Part shown: positions 8,636-17,518 of the stretch, piece after piece | Position numbering within the stretch: the stretch's first letter is position 1 | Layout of the letters: every line of letters starts with the position of its first letter | Assembly (NCBI GenBank): GCA_016875635.1 | Contig: VGPD01000003.1 | Span: 1-64,000 of the forward strand | Source of the DNA: Chloroflexota bacterium | Lineage (GTDB): Bacteria; Chloroflexota; Dehalococcoidia; UBA2979 | Length of the DNA: 64,000 bases | Reading direction: 5' to 3' | Notes under the pieces: model-generated | Database searches by the model: none | Told to the model about the DNA's origin: nothing | Seen by the model: the letters and a program-made list of their open reading frames with translations, nothing else | Program-made: the position numbers and the translations under genes

Positions 8636-10798
8636 CTAGCGCGTACCCGGCCCGAACACGGCCTGCTCCAGCAACTCCGCGACGTCGAAGGGCTTCATGC
8701 GCCCTTCTTCCTCGGGGTGGACCGCCGGCACGCCGTCCTCGAACATCTGGATGCAGAACGGGCAGTTGGAGATGACGGACTGCGCACCGGTGCGCACCGC
8801 CTCCTCCGCGCGGACGTGGTTCACACGCCGCTCCCCGACCTCCTCCTGCCACATGTTCCCGCCACCGGCGCCGCAGCACAGCCCCTTCGAGAGGTTGCGC
8901 TGCATCTCCGTGAGGTCGGCGCCATGGACCATCGAGATGATCTGTCGGGGCGCGTCGTACACGCCGTTCAGCCGTCCCAGGTAGCAGGAGTCGTGATAGG
9001 TGACCGTCGTGTTGACCGAGTGCTTCGCGACCAGCTTGCCGCTCTGCATCGCGCCGGCGAGGAACTCAGTGTGGTGGAGCACCTCGAAGTGGCCGTCGAA
9101 CTGCGGATACTCGTTCTTGAACGTGTTGAAGCAGTGCGGACAGTTGGTGATGACCTTCTGCACGTTTTTCGCCTTGAACGTCTCGATCAACTGCTGCGCG
9201 AGGATCTGGAACAGGTATTCGTTGCCCAGACGCCGGGCCGGGTCGCCGTTGCAGGTCTCCTCCTGGCCGAGCACGCCGAACGACGCACCTGACTCGCCGA
9301 GGAGACGGAAGACGGCCTTCGTGACCGGCAGGTTCCGCTCTACCAGCGATCCGGAGCAGCCCACCCAGTAGAGGTACTCCTGCGACCCGTCGAAGATCGG
9401 GACGTCACCCAGACCTTCCATCCACGTGGTGCGCTCCAGCGCCGTGCCGCGCCACGGATGCCCGCGCATCTCGAGGTTCTCAAGCGCGGCCTGTGCCGTC
9501 GCCGGGATGCGGGCCTCGTTCATGACGAGGAAGCGACGCATGTCCACGATGGTCGGGACGTGCTCGATCATCACCGGACATTCCTGCATGCAGGCGCCGC
9601 AGGTGCGGCAGGCCCAGAGCGTCTCGTCCTTGATGACATCGCCGACGAGCGCGACCGAGGACACCTCGCGCCCGGCGTCGCCGGCCTCATGGCGGTGACG
9701 CTGGATGGCCGGGCCGACATCCGCCAGATGTCCTTTCAGATCCTGGATGAGGTGCATCGGAGACAGCGGCTGGCCGGAGATGTTGGCCGGGCACACCTCG
9801 GAACACCGCCCGCAGCGGACGCAGGCGTCGAGTTCGAACAACTGCTTCCATGTGAAGTCCTGGACGTAGCCGACCCCGAAGATCTCCTGCTGCTCGATGT
9901 CATCGATCTTGGCCAGGCGGCCGGGGGAGTCAGTGCGCAAGAAGAATGCGTTGACCGGGGCAAAAAAGAGGTGGTCGAGACGGGTGAACACGATGAGGCC
10001 CAGCCAGGCGAACGCCATCGCGATGTGGACCCACCAGACCCAAGTGTGCAGCCACAGGACCTGCTTCTCGGAGAAGTCGAAGACGTCGAGCCCGCGCGCG
10101 ATGGCGTACGACGCGAAGGACCACTTCGCCCAGTCCGGGTGTTGGTGGAGCTCGGTCACCATGATGCGCGCGGACTCCAGCACGAAGCCGGTCAACAACA
10201 CGAGCCCGAGGCCCACGATGATCAGGTGGTCTTCCAGGCGCTCATCCCAGCGGATGCGGTGGAAGTCGGAGAAGTAGCGGCGATAGAGGGCCATTCCCAC
10301 GCCGACGAGGCCAATGACGCCAAAGAGGTCGCCGTAAAAGGAGAAGAACAGGTAGTAGGGGCCGTGCAGGAATTTGAAGGGGGAGTCCGCCTCGATGGCG
10401 ACCTGGGCCGTGACGATGGTCAGCACCACGATCGAGGAGAAGATGCACCAGTGCATGATCCCGGCGTACCGGTCGCGTCGCACCTTGTCCTGCGCGAGCC
10501 CCAGACGCGCCGCGTTGCGGAGCCGGTGAGGCACCTCGCGCAGGAGGCCGGATGTCGGGCGTCCGATCATCCACAGCCCGGCGTGCCGGACGAAACCGTA
10601 GCCCATCAGCCCGACGAGGGCGGCCATGAAAACATAGACCGCCCACGGGTGGTCGGCGTTGAAGCCGATCTCCCGGCCCGCGGTATCGTCTACGGTCGCG
10701 ACCGCGTAGAACCCGAGTGCGGAGATCCCGACGGCGGGGCCCCACCATGCACCGACGCGGCGCTGCGGGCGCTCCGGCACGGTCGTCGGCTGCAGCAT
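8636..10798 (-). CDS. Membrane Fe-S oxidoreductase, probable ETF:menaquinone oxidoreductase (EtfD/FadF-like)
   Basis: 720 aa. The N-terminal ~330 residues contain several hydrophobic segments resembling the nitrate-reductase gamma/cytochrome b domain (HWCIFSSIVVL, LHTWVWWVHIAMAF). Then come two [4Fe-4S] motifs, CVRCGRCSEVCP and CRTCGACMQECP, and two CCG-type cysteine domains (CNGD...CPHCFNTF and HDSCYLGR...LCCGAGGGNMW) as in HdrD. This architecture, next to etfBA, is that of the membrane enzyme that passes ETF electrons to menaquinone during acyl-CoA oxidation. The start ATG 10798 has GAGGGAG upstream; the open frame extends 84 codons further but that part is shadow sequence of the upstream gene. 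The quinone link is inference from family and context. Confidence 0.9.
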   Translation of the reverse strand: MLQPTTVPERPQRRVGAWWGPAVGISALGFYAVATVDDTAGREIGFNADHPWAVYVFMAALVGLMGYGFVRHAGLWMIGRPTSGLLREVPHRLRNAARLGLAQDKVRRDRYAGIMHWCIFSSIVVLTIVTAQVAIEADSPFKFLHGPYYLFFSFYGDLFGVIGLVGVGMALYRRYFSDFHRIRWDERLEDHLIIVGLGLVLLTGFVLESARIMVTELHQHPDWAKWSFASYAIARGLDVFDFSEKQVLWLHTWVWWVHIAMAFAWLGLIVFTRLDHLFFAPVNAFFLRTDSPGRLAKIDDIEQQEIFGVGYVQDFTWKQLFELDACVRCGRCSEVCPANISGQPLSPMHLIQDLKGHLADVGPAIQRHRHEAGDAGREVSSVALVGDVIKDETLWACRTCGACMQECPVMIEHVPTIVDMRRFLVMNEARIPATAQAALENLEMRGHPWRGTALERTTWMEGLGDVPIFDGSQEYLYWVGCSGSLVERNLPVTKAVFRLLGESGASFGVLGQEETCNGDPARRLGNEYLFQILAQQLIETFKAKNVQKVITNCPHCFNTFKNEYPQFDGHFEVLHHTEFLAGAMQSGKLVAKHSVNTTVTYHDSCYLGRLNGVYDAPRQIISMVHGADLTEMQRNLSKGLCCGAGGGNMWQEEVGERRVNHVRAEEAVRTGAQSVISNCPFCIQMFEDGVPAVHPEEEGRMKPFDVAELLEQAVFGPGTR

Positions 10799-10836
10799 GA
10801 CGGCTCCCTCAGCTTCGGCAGGAATTGGTCCCCGGG

Positions 10837-12429
10837 CTATGCCTTGAGGCCGCTGGCCGTGCCGTACTCCTTGCGGAGGTCTGTCTTCAGGATCTTGCCC
10901 AGGTGGTTCCGGGGCAGTTCCTTCACGTACTCGTAGTAGGCCGGGGCCTTGTATGACGCCAGGCGCGTCTTCACGTACTCGGTCAGGTCCTCCGGACTCG
11001 GCTGCGCCGCGCCCGCCGGGACCAGGATCGCCTTCACGATCTCGCCCCACTCCACGTCCGGGACGCCGATGACGGCTGCCTCAGCGACGCCGGGGTGGTC
11101 CTCCAGCACCTGCTCGATCTCCGCCGGGCCGATGTTCTCACCGCCCCGGATGATCATGTCCTTCAGGCGGCCCGTGATGAACAGGTAGCCACCGTCGTCG
11201 ATCTTGCCGACGTCGCCGGTGTGCAGCCAGCCGTCGCGGAGCGCGGACTCGGTGTCGTCGTCGCGCTTGTTGTAGCCCTTCATCACACGGTCGCCGCGGA
11301 TGCAGATCTCGCCTTCCTCGTTCGCGGGCTGGCGACGCCCATCCGGCGCGAGGATCGCGACATCGATGTCAGCCATCGTGCGCCCGACCGAGCGAAGTCG
11401 CTCCAGCTTCTTGTCGTTCTCCTCGGGCGTACCGTCCAGACGATGGTCGTCCGGGCCCAGGAAGGTCATCGAGCCGGTCGCCTCGGTCTGGCCGTAGGCG
11501 TTCATCAGGCCCACGCCCTTCGGGTTGCGCGCGGACGGCGCGAAGACGTCCACCGCGCGGCGGACGACCTCGTACGGCATCGGCGCGGCGCCGTAGGTGA
11601 TGAGCTGCAGGGTTCTCAGGTTGTACTTCTCGAAGTCGTCGACCTCCATGATGCGCTTGAGCATCGTGGGGACGACGAATGCGTGCGTGACGCCCTCCTG
11701 CTCGACGGCGGCCAGCCAGGCCTGCGGGTCGAAGGCGGGGAGGATCACCAGACGGCGTCCGGAGAACACCGCCGACATCATGGTGGTAGCGCCGGCGATG
11801 TGGAAGAACGGCACCGAGACCAGCACGACCTCCTGATCGTTGCTCGGGTCGGCTGGCGCCTGCGTATTGACCACCAGCGCCGTCAGCGCCTGGTACGAAA
11901 GCACCACGCCCTTCGGAAGGGACGTCGTGCCCGACGTGAAGATGATCAGGGTGGGGTCGGACTCTTCGACGTCGGCGAAGACAGGCATGTCCTCACCGGT
12001 CGCGCGGAATGCGGCGACGTCCTGCAACCCCTCCTTCTTGAAGTCCAGCGTGACGACGTGCTTGACCTTCGGCAGCTGGTTCTGGACGGACTCGTAGATC
12101 GAGTAGTACCGCTCCTGGATGAAGAGCAACGCGACGTCCGTAGAGTCGGCCATGTAGGTCAGCTCTTCCGCCTTCGCGCGGAAGTTCAGGGGGACCAGCG
12201 TGGCGCCGACGGCAGCGGCCGCGTAGTAGACCTCGACGTACTCAGTGCAGTTAACGGCCATCACGCCGACGTTCTGCCCCTTGCCGATCCCCATCCCCTG
12301 CATCGCATTTGCGAGCTGGTTGGCGCGGGTCTGCAATTCCGCGTAGGTCAGCCGCTCGTTCGGCCCGGCGACCGCAATCCGGTCCGGCACAATCGATGCG
12401 GAGATCATCAGGAACTCAGCCGTGTTCAT
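10837..12429 (-). CDS. Acyl-CoA synthetase (AMP-forming, FadD-like)
   Basis: 530-aa member of the ANL superfamily that activates a carboxylic acid to its CoA thioester through an acyl-adenylate. Motifs in order: P-loop IIFTSGTTSLPKG, YGQTEAT, GWLHTGDVGKID, GRLKDMIIRGGENI and the C-terminal catalytic lysine region PRNHLGKILKTDLR. ATG 12429 follows a purine-rich GAGGGGG; the frame is open far upstream but lacks homology there. It lies 38 bp upstream of the EtfD-like gene in the same direction, which fits fatty- or aromatic-acid oxidation. The exact acid is not predictable. Confidence 0.93.
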   Translation of the reverse strand: MNTAEFLMISASIVPDRIAVAGPNERLTYAELQTRANQLANAMQGMGIGKGQNVGVMAVNCTEYVEVYYAAAAVGATLVPLNFRAKAEELTYMADSTDVALLFIQERYYSIYESVQNQLPKVKHVVTLDFKKEGLQDVAAFRATGEDMPVFADVEESDPTLIIFTSGTTSLPKGVVLSYQALTALVVNTQAPADPSNDQEVVLVSVPFFHIAGATTMMSAVFSGRRLVILPAFDPQAWLAAVEQEGVTHAFVVPTMLKRIMEVDDFEKYNLRTLQLITYGAAPMPYEVVRRAVDVFAPSARNPKGVGLMNAYGQTEATGSMTFLGPDDHRLDGTPEENDKKLERLRSVGRTMADIDVAILAPDGRRQPANEEGEICIRGDRVMKGYNKRDDDTESALRDGWLHTGDVGKIDDGGYLFITGRLKDMIIRGGENIGPAEIEQVLEDHPGVAEAAVIGVPDVEWGEIVKAILVPAGAAQPSPEDLTEYVKTRLASYKAPAYYEYVKELPRNHLGKILKTDLRKEYGTASGLKA

Positions 12430-12569
12430 GCGCGCATTCCCCCTCGGAGCCGCGCCATCATACGGACGGCCCTCGGCAGACGCCAGCCGCGCAGCCAGAC
12501 GGCGCGCGTGCCCACGGTTTGTTACCGCGCGCTCGGACTCTGCGCAACCGCAGGCACGGTGACCGTCGA

Positions 12570-13079
12570 TTACCGGCCCGAGTTCACCAGCTCCACCCAT
12601 ACGCGCAACTCTTGCCCCTGGGTGTCCGGCCGCGCGTCCACCAGAGGTGTCCGAAGCGGTTCGGCCGACCCGCTGATCGCGTCCCCGAGCATGCTCCACA
12701 CCCCGCCGCCGCACGCGTCCTCGAACACGCCGGGAAGCCCGGCGGGGTTCCGAGCCACGCCGCGCGCGTCGTCGGGTAGCCACTGGGCGACGCAGTGCGT
12801 GGCCTCAATGCGAGTGTCGAGGGCCCGCAAACGCCCATCGTCGAGCGCCACGATGTAGATCTGCTGTTCCGGGAAGCCGACGATCCGCTGTGCACGCCAC
12901 TGCGAGACCGGTCCGGCGTCGAACTGGACGACACGGATGTCGGGTGGATTGAAGTACCCCCAGAACACCGCTCCGACGCCCGCAAGCGTCACCACGAGCA
13001 GTGCCAGCGGTCCTGCCCACTTACCCAGGGTCTGCTTGGGGCGCTCTGCCCGGGGGGTCGCCGTCACCTGCTCGGTCAT
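12570..13079 (-). CDS. Membrane-anchored protein with degenerate Rieske-like C-terminus
   Basis: 169 aa, one transmembrane helix near residues 23-43, then an extracytoplasmic domain. The segment GVFEDACGGGVWSMLGDAIS followed by GSAEPLR resembles the second half of a Rieske site (C-x2-H-G-S-x-F...G...SGPA), but the second Cys/His pair is missing. A single HC near residue 94 stands where the first pair would be. The family resemblance is my pattern judgement and may be wrong. The gene overlaps the upstream enoyl-CoA hydratase by 4 bp (ATGA), so the two are translationally coupled. Confidence 0.55.
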   Translation of the reverse strand: MTEQVTATPRAERPKQTLGKWAGPLALLVVTLAGVGAVFWGYFNPPDIRVVQFDAGPVSQWRAQRIVGFPEQQIYIVALDDGRLRALDTRIEATHCVAQWLPDDARGVARNPAGLPGVFEDACGGGVWSMLGDAISGSAEPLRTPLVDARPDTQGQELRVWVELVNSGR

Positions 13080-13813
13080 GATGCCACCCTGAGAGCCGCG
13101 GCCAGACGCCGCTCAAGCGCCAGGCCATCCTCCAGAGGGAGGTCGATCCCCTCGAGCACGGCTCGCTTGGCGGCGCGGGTGGCCTCCGGCGGGCGGGTCG
13201 CGATCCGCCCGGCCCACGCTCGCGCGGTGTCCAGCAGTTCCGCCCGGGGGACGACGGCGTGGACCAGGCCCGCCTCGAACGCCTCGGCCGCGGTCAGGGG
13301 ATCGCCGCTGGTCACCAGGCGAAGGGCATCGCTGCGCCGAAGATGGCGGGGGGCGGTCTGGGTGCCACCGGCCGAGGGGATGTAGCCCAGGGTGACCTCC
13401 GGCAGGGCGAAGCGGGCGTCCTCGGCCGCGATCCGGATGTCGCAGTAGAGAGACATCTCCAGCCCGGCGCCGTAGGCGAACCCGTGTACCGCGGCGACCA
13501 GCGGCACGGGCAGCGTGGACATCACCCCCCACAGGTCACGGGCCCGCCTCGCCTCCCGTGCGTCGATGATGCTGGGCGCGGTCCCGAACTCGGTGATGTC
13601 GGCCCCGGCGGAGAAGGCTCGGTCGCCCTCGCCGCGGATGACAGCGCAACGCACCGTGGGGTCGTCCCTCAGCAGTGTGAGCGCGCCCCACAGGTCGTCG
13701 CGCATCTCCAGCGAGACGGCGTTCAGACGCTCCGGCCGGTCGAGGGTGAGCCAGACGACGTCACCCTCTCGGGCGAACCGGATGAACGGGGGGCCTCCCG
13801 GCGAGGACACCAC
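13076..13813 (-). CDS. Enoyl-CoA hydratase/isomerase family protein
   Basis: 245-aa crotonase-fold protein. LNRPE-like LDRPERLNAV near the N-terminus, an oxyanion-hole segment AFSAGADITEF and a second oxyanion segment HGFAYGAGLEMSLYCDIRIA are present. The Glu expected in the second active-site region is at LPEVTLGYIPSAGGTQ. It probably hydrates or isomerises an acyl-CoA in beta-oxidation. The start is GTG (two GTG codons in tandem, 13813 or 13810) only 5 bp after the upstream small gene, so coupling is likely. Confidence 0.9.
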   Translation of the reverse strand: MVSSPGGPPFIRFAREGDVVWLTLDRPERLNAVSLEMRDDLWGALTLLRDDPTVRCAVIRGEGDRAFSAGADITEFGTAPSIIDAREARRARDLWGVMSTLPVPLVAAVHGFAYGAGLEMSLYCDIRIAAEDARFALPEVTLGYIPSAGGTQTAPRHLRRSDALRLVTSGDPLTAAEAFEAGLVHAVVPRAELLDTARAWAGRIATRPPEATRAAKRAVLEGIDLPLEDGLALERRLAAALRVAS

Positions 13814-13818
13814 GCGGC

Positions 13819-14058
13819 CTAGTCGGCCCAGTCCGGCTTCTTGATCGGCGACACCTCGGAACGGTCGTGGGCGTGCTGGACCTGCTCGTTGATCTTGTCG
13901 GAGAGGCGTCGCATCGCCACCTCGCCCGGGGTCATCTCGCTCGCGGCCCAGCGACGGATCGCCGCCCGGTCCTTCTTGTCGAGGTCGATCGCCACGATCT
14001 GGTCGACGACCGCCTGGAACATCGTGTGGATCTCTTCAACGGTGAATTGGACCTTCAT
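13819..14058 (-). CDS. Small conserved-looking protein, paralogue of its upstream neighbour
   Basis: 79 aa, soluble, helical, of unknown function. It begins MKVQFTVEEIHTMFQAVVDQ and contains RAAIRRWAASE. The pattern V-x-x-T-x-E-x-H, V-x-x-Q-(I/V), then AIR-x-W matches the next gene (14059-14310), so the two arose by tandem duplication. Its start codon abuts the neighbour's stop. Its place inside an enoyl-CoA hydratase operon suggests a role with the acyl-CoA enzymes, but nothing in the sequence shows which. Confidence 0.75.
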   Translation of the reverse strand: MKVQFTVEEIHTMFQAVVDQIVAIDLDKKDRAAIRRWAASEMTPGEVAMRRLSDKINEQVQHAHDRSEVSPIKKPDWAD

Positions 14059-14310
14059 CTAGACCCCCTTCACCTTCAGCGCGCCGCGGACCCGCATCAT
14101 CCGCGACGTGCGCTCGTCGATGTAGTTGCCCAGCGCGACGTTCAGCGTGCCCGTGAACTCGTCCAGCCCGGCGGTGCCCACGTCGTGCGCGCGTCGCCAG
14201 TCGCGGATCGCCTTCCGGGCCGCCTCGGACAGTTCGACGTGGTCGATGACCTGCGAACTGACCAGGGCAAGGACGGCATGCGCCTCGTCCGTGTTCAGAA
14301 TGACATTCAT
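14059..14310 (-). CDS. Small protein, paralogue of the downstream 79-aa protein
   Basis: 83 aa, unknown function. It begins MNVILNTDEAHAVLALVSSQ and has KAIRDWRRAHD at the same place where the downstream gene has AIRRWAASE. It has no membrane helix or metal motif. It is adjacent with zero spacing to the downstream paralogue and starts 62 bp after the enoyl-CoA hydratase at 14373-15131, so these are likely one transcript. Confidence 0.75.
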   Translation of the reverse strand: MNVILNTDEAHAVLALVSSQVIDHVELSEAARKAIRDWRRAHDVGTAGLDEFTGTLNVALGNYIDERTSRMMRVRGALKVKGV

Positions 14311-14372
14311 CGTCGTCCCCCCTCGATCCCGGCTCGCCCTGCGGCCGGATCCGATGCCATTAGCGGATCAGA

Positions 14373-15131
14373 CTACCGCCCCGTGAAGCGAGGCGGGCGC
14401 TTTGAGACGAATGCCCGGACACCCTCCGCCCGGTCGGCGGTGGACTGGAGCAGGATGGTGAGGTCGGTCTCATACCGGAGTGCCTGCTCCAGCGTCATCT
14501 CCGCGCCGCGGTGGACCGCCTCTTTCCCCATGCGGGTGGCTATGGGGCCGCGATCCGCGATCCGCCCGGCGAGGGCACGCGCCGCGCCCTCGACCTCTGC
14601 CGCCGGATCGACGGCCGAGACGAGTCCGATGCGGCGGGCTTCCGCGGCATCGATCACGTCCCCGGTGAGAACGAGACGGAGCGCCTGCGCGCGGCCAACG
14701 GCCCGGGCGAGGCGCTGGGTACCCCCGGCGCGGGGAAGCGTGCCCATGGCGGTCTCGGGCGCGGCGAACGTGGCGTCCGCCCCCGCCAGCCGGATGTCGC
14801 ACGCCAGCGCGATTTCGAGGCCCGGGCCGTGGCAGACGCCCCGGATCGCGGCCACGACCGGTTGAGGCGCCTCGGCCAGCGCGTGGATACCCGCGCCCAG
14901 CAACTCGCCGCCGAGCGGCCCGTCCACCTCCTCGAGCGCGGGTTCCGTCCACCCGGAACCGAAGTCGCCCGTCACGAGGATCGCGCGCACCGCCTCCGGG
15001 CCGTCGATGCGGCCGCCTGCGTACATCGCGGCGTCACCCAGCGCCTCGATCGAGTCACGGTCGTGCCGCCCACCCTCGGGGGCCAGCGTGATGACGGCGA
15101 TGGCGCCTTCAAAGGTGAGCGTGACCGACAC
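14373..15131 (-). CDS. Enoyl-CoA hydratase/isomerase family protein
   Basis: 252-aa crotonase-fold protein. The second oxyanion segment GVCHGPGLEIALACDIRLAG and the APETAMGTLPRAGGTQRL active-site loop are clear. The first half is divergent: the usual SAGAD loop is replaced by a GSGWTEPAL segment, so substrate or reaction may differ from a standard hydratase. GTG 15131 is the preferred start because GGAGGA lies 6-7 nt upstream; a longer frame begins 13 codons earlier. It heads a minus-strand operon and is divergent from the SDR gene at 15264. Confidence 0.85.
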   Translation of the reverse strand: MSVTLTFEGAIAVITLAPEGGRHDRDSIEALGDAAMYAGGRIDGPEAVRAILVTGDFGSGWTEPALEEVDGPLGGELLGAGIHALAEAPQPVVAAIRGVCHGPGLEIALACDIRLAGADATFAAPETAMGTLPRAGGTQRLARAVGRAQALRLVLTGDVIDAAEARRIGLVSAVDPAAEVEGAARALAGRIADRGPIATRMGKEAVHRGAEMTLEQALRYETDLTILLQSTADRAEGVRAFVSKRPPRFTGR

Positions 15132-15263
15132 GGGCGTCCTCCGGAACCTGCCGAGAGTACCGCGCCGCACCGTCCGGTGGTGACGGCCCGGTGGACGGTG
15201 TGGCGACGCGGGCGCACGATCGGGCGCGCGCCCGGGACGGGCGCGGATGACGGGGAGGCCTCG

Positions 15264-16031
15264 ATGGACCTGCAGCTCGACGGACGTTCCGTGATTGTGA
15301 CGGGCGCAAGCCGGGGCATTGGGCGGGCAATCGCGGCCGCCTTTGTCGCGGAGGGGGCCAACGTCACCATCTGCGCGCGGGGTGGCGACGTACTGGAGGC
15401 AACGGCAGCGGCGCTCCGCGCCGCCTCCACGGGGGCTCGCGTGGAGGCGGTGGCGGCCGACCTGACAACCGAGGCGGGTGCGGTCGCGGTACTGGACGGC
15501 GCCGTCGGGGCATTCGGCGGAGTGGACGTGCTGGTGAACAACGCCGGTGCGACGGTGCGCGACGGCTCGATCGTCCAGAACTTCACCCGTTCCTTCGAAC
15601 TCAACGTCGTCGCGCCGCTGCGGATGATGGAACTCGCACGCCCGTATCTCCAGACCTCCGGCCAGGGAGCGGTGGTGAACATCTCCTCGATCTACGGTCG
15701 TGAGGCGGGCGGCCCGCCGCAGTACAACGCCACCAAGTCCGCGCAGATCGCGATGACCAAGGCGCTGGCGCTGGAATGGATACGCGACGGGATCCGCGTC
15801 AACAACATCGCCCCCGGCTCGATCGCCTTCGAGGGCGGCTCGTGGGGGCGCCGGGTCGAAGAGGACCCCGAGGCGATGGCCTCGTTCGTGCGGGAGAACA
15901 TCCCCGGCGGGCGGTTCGGGACGGTCCAGGAGGTGGCCCGTGCGGTCGTCTTCCTCGCCTCGCCGGCCGCGTCATGGGTCGTGGGAGCCACGTTGAACGT
16001 GGACGGCGGACAATCCCGCTCAAACATCTAG
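15264..16031 (+). CDS. Short-chain dehydrogenase/reductase (canonical active site)
   Basis: 255-aa classical SDR. Cofactor motif TGASRGIGRA, NNAGA, catalytic Ser in NISSIYG, and YNATK as the YxxxK pair are all present; the C-terminus NVDGGQ is standard. It is probably an NAD(P)-dependent 3-hydroxyacyl-CoA or related alcohol dehydrogenase. ATG 15264 is preceded by GGGGAGG 8 nt upstream; the open frame continues far upstream only as shadow of the opposite-strand hydratase. The 130-bp gap to that hydratase is a likely divergent promoter region. Confidence 0.92.
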   Translation: MDLQLDGRSVIVTGASRGIGRAIAAAFVAEGANVTICARGGDVLEATAAALRAASTGARVEAVAADLTTEAGAVAVLDGAVGAFGGVDVLVNNAGATVRDGSIVQNFTRSFELNVVAPLRMMELARPYLQTSGQGAVVNISSIYGREAGGPPQYNATKSAQIAMTKALALEWIRDGIRVNNIAPGSIAFEGGSWGRRVEEDPEAMASFVRENIPGGRFGTVQEVARAVVFLASPAASWVVGATLNVDGGQSRSNI

Positions 16032-16106
16032 AGGCCGCCGGAGGCCGCCCGGTTGCCGCGTGCGGCGCGGACAGGGAAGATGGGCGCGCTGGCGAAGGGA
16101 TGAGCG

Positions 16107-16532
16107 ATGCGGTTCAAGCGTTCTGACCTGCCGGGGATCCTGATCGCGTCGGTCGCACCGGCCCTGCTCTTCTGGCTGTTCGTGCGTTCCTTCGGGCTCG
16201 AGCTCCACCACGGCACGCCACTGCTCGGTGCCATGGCCGGGAACATCGCCGGCGGCGCCGCCACCTTCGCCGTGCTGTCCCGCTTCGTCCGCCGCTGGGA
16301 CCGGGTGGTGATCCCGCTGGTGCTCCTCATCGTCTGTGTCGTGGGCGTGCTCGTCCTTCAGCGGACGGGCGACGACGTCTCGTCATTGGCGACGGCACTG
16401 AAGATCGGCGGCGTACTGCTGTTCGGACTGATCAACATCGCCATTATCCTGGACGTGCTCGTCCACGGGCTGAACCCCAGCCTGCAGCGCCGTGACGCGC
16501 GTCTGGCGCGCGAACGCGCGGAGGCGCAGTAG
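16107..16532 (+). CDS. Small integral membrane protein, unknown function
   Basis: 141 aa with about four hydrophobic helices (roughly residues 10-28, 36-56, 66-86 and 98-118), a basic N-terminus MRFKRSD and a charged C-terminal tail RRDARLARERAEA. I do not recognise a family. It lies 75 bp after the SDR and 26 bp before the next gene on the same strand. Confidence 0.7.
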   Translation: MRFKRSDLPGILIASVAPALLFWLFVRSFGLELHHGTPLLGAMAGNIAGGAATFAVLSRFVRRWDRVVIPLVLLIVCVVGVLVLQRTGDDVSSLATALKIGGVLLFGLINIAIILDVLVHGLNPSLQRRDARLARERAEAQ

Positions 16533-16558
16533 CCCTCCCGGCCGCCTCGGGGGAGACC

Positions 16559-17518
16559 GTGTCCGCACATTCACCTGCCGAGGCCGCCGCGGTCCACCTG
16601 CTCAGCGGGTGGATGGGCGAACGGTTCTTCCGCACGTTCCGCGTCGGGGACGGCGACCCAACCCCTCACGACGCCATCCTCTACCAGCGCGAACGCCGCA
16701 TCGGCGTCACCACCGGGGTGCTCTGGCCAGAAGGCCCGGTCGCCGGCGTCTCGGATCTCGCCGCCCTGCTCACCTCCGACATCGAGATAGACCCATCGGT
16801 CGCGTCGGGCGGGTACGTCATCTGGGTCCCGCCCCTGGTGGCGCTGCCCGAGGGAGAGCCGCACCGGTCGCGACTGCGCCTGACGCTGGCAAACTGCCTG
16901 AGCGGCCTGGCCCCGGGTGAGCGGCGCGAGGTGCGTCTGCCCGCGACGGTGAAACTCGCGAAGATCGACGCGGACGGCGCGTACGTCTCCGTGACCGGCG
17001 GACTCGCCAGCGAATGGCTCGCCCTCTCCGAGGGTGTGCGGGGCGCCTTCCACCTCGACTCCCGCGCCGTCCACCGCCTCCCCTCGGAACGGCCCGAACT
17101 CGACCTCATCCTCTCCCGCGTCCGCGACCGCGCCGCCGTCCTCGAACCGATGGAAGTGACCGACGTCGAGATCGATGACACCTGGACGGTGTCCCGGCTG
17201 CCGGAGGGCGCACCCGCCGGGGTCACGGTCGTCGCCGCACCGGAGTCGTTCGATCCCCTCGACGGCGTCGCCGTCCGTCGAGGGCTGCGCGCACACGTCG
17301 CCCGGGCCGTGGCGCAACGCGAGGCCGGAGGCACCCACCTGTCCGCACTGGTCGTCGTGGCGGCCCTCGCGCACCTCTCGGACGAACTGGTCACGGCCTC
17401 GCTGCGCGGGATGAACCCGGCGGCCTACGGGATCCTGGACCTGATCGTACTGGTCGCGGACGGGCAGGTGCGGCAGGTGCTGCAACCGCGCACGCTGCCG
17501 TGGGAGCAGTCTCGATGA
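16559..17518 (+). CDS. Hypothetical protein, 319 aa
   Basis: Soluble mixed alpha/beta protein with a GTG start at 16559. Segments such as GGYVIWVPPLVALPEGEP and the beta-rich middle suggest a globular domain, but no catalytic motif is recognisable. The stop TGA overlaps the ATG of the next (lipoprotein) gene as ATGA, so the two are translationally coupled and may share a function at the envelope. Confidence 0.75.
   Translation: MSAHSPAEAAAVHLLSGWMGERFFRTFRVGDGDPTPHDAILYQRERRIGVTTGVLWPEGPVAGVSDLAALLTSDIEIDPSVASGGYVIWVPPLVALPEGEPHRSRLRLTLANCLSGLAPGERREVRLPATVKLAKIDADGAYVSVTGGLASEWLALSEGVRGAFHLDSRAVHRLPSERPELDLILSRVRDRAAVLEPMEVTDVEIDDTWTVSRLPEGAPAGVTVVAAPESFDPLDGVAVRRGLRAHVARAVAQREAGGTHLSALVVVAALAHLSDELVTASLRGMNPAAYGILDLIVLVADGQVRQVLQPRTLPWEQSR

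Noticed and set aside
10799..11050. N-terminal extension of the membrane Fe-S protein
   Set aside because: The extra 84 residues are antisense/other-frame sequence of the acyl-CoA synthetase, and a good ribosome site precedes ATG 10798.
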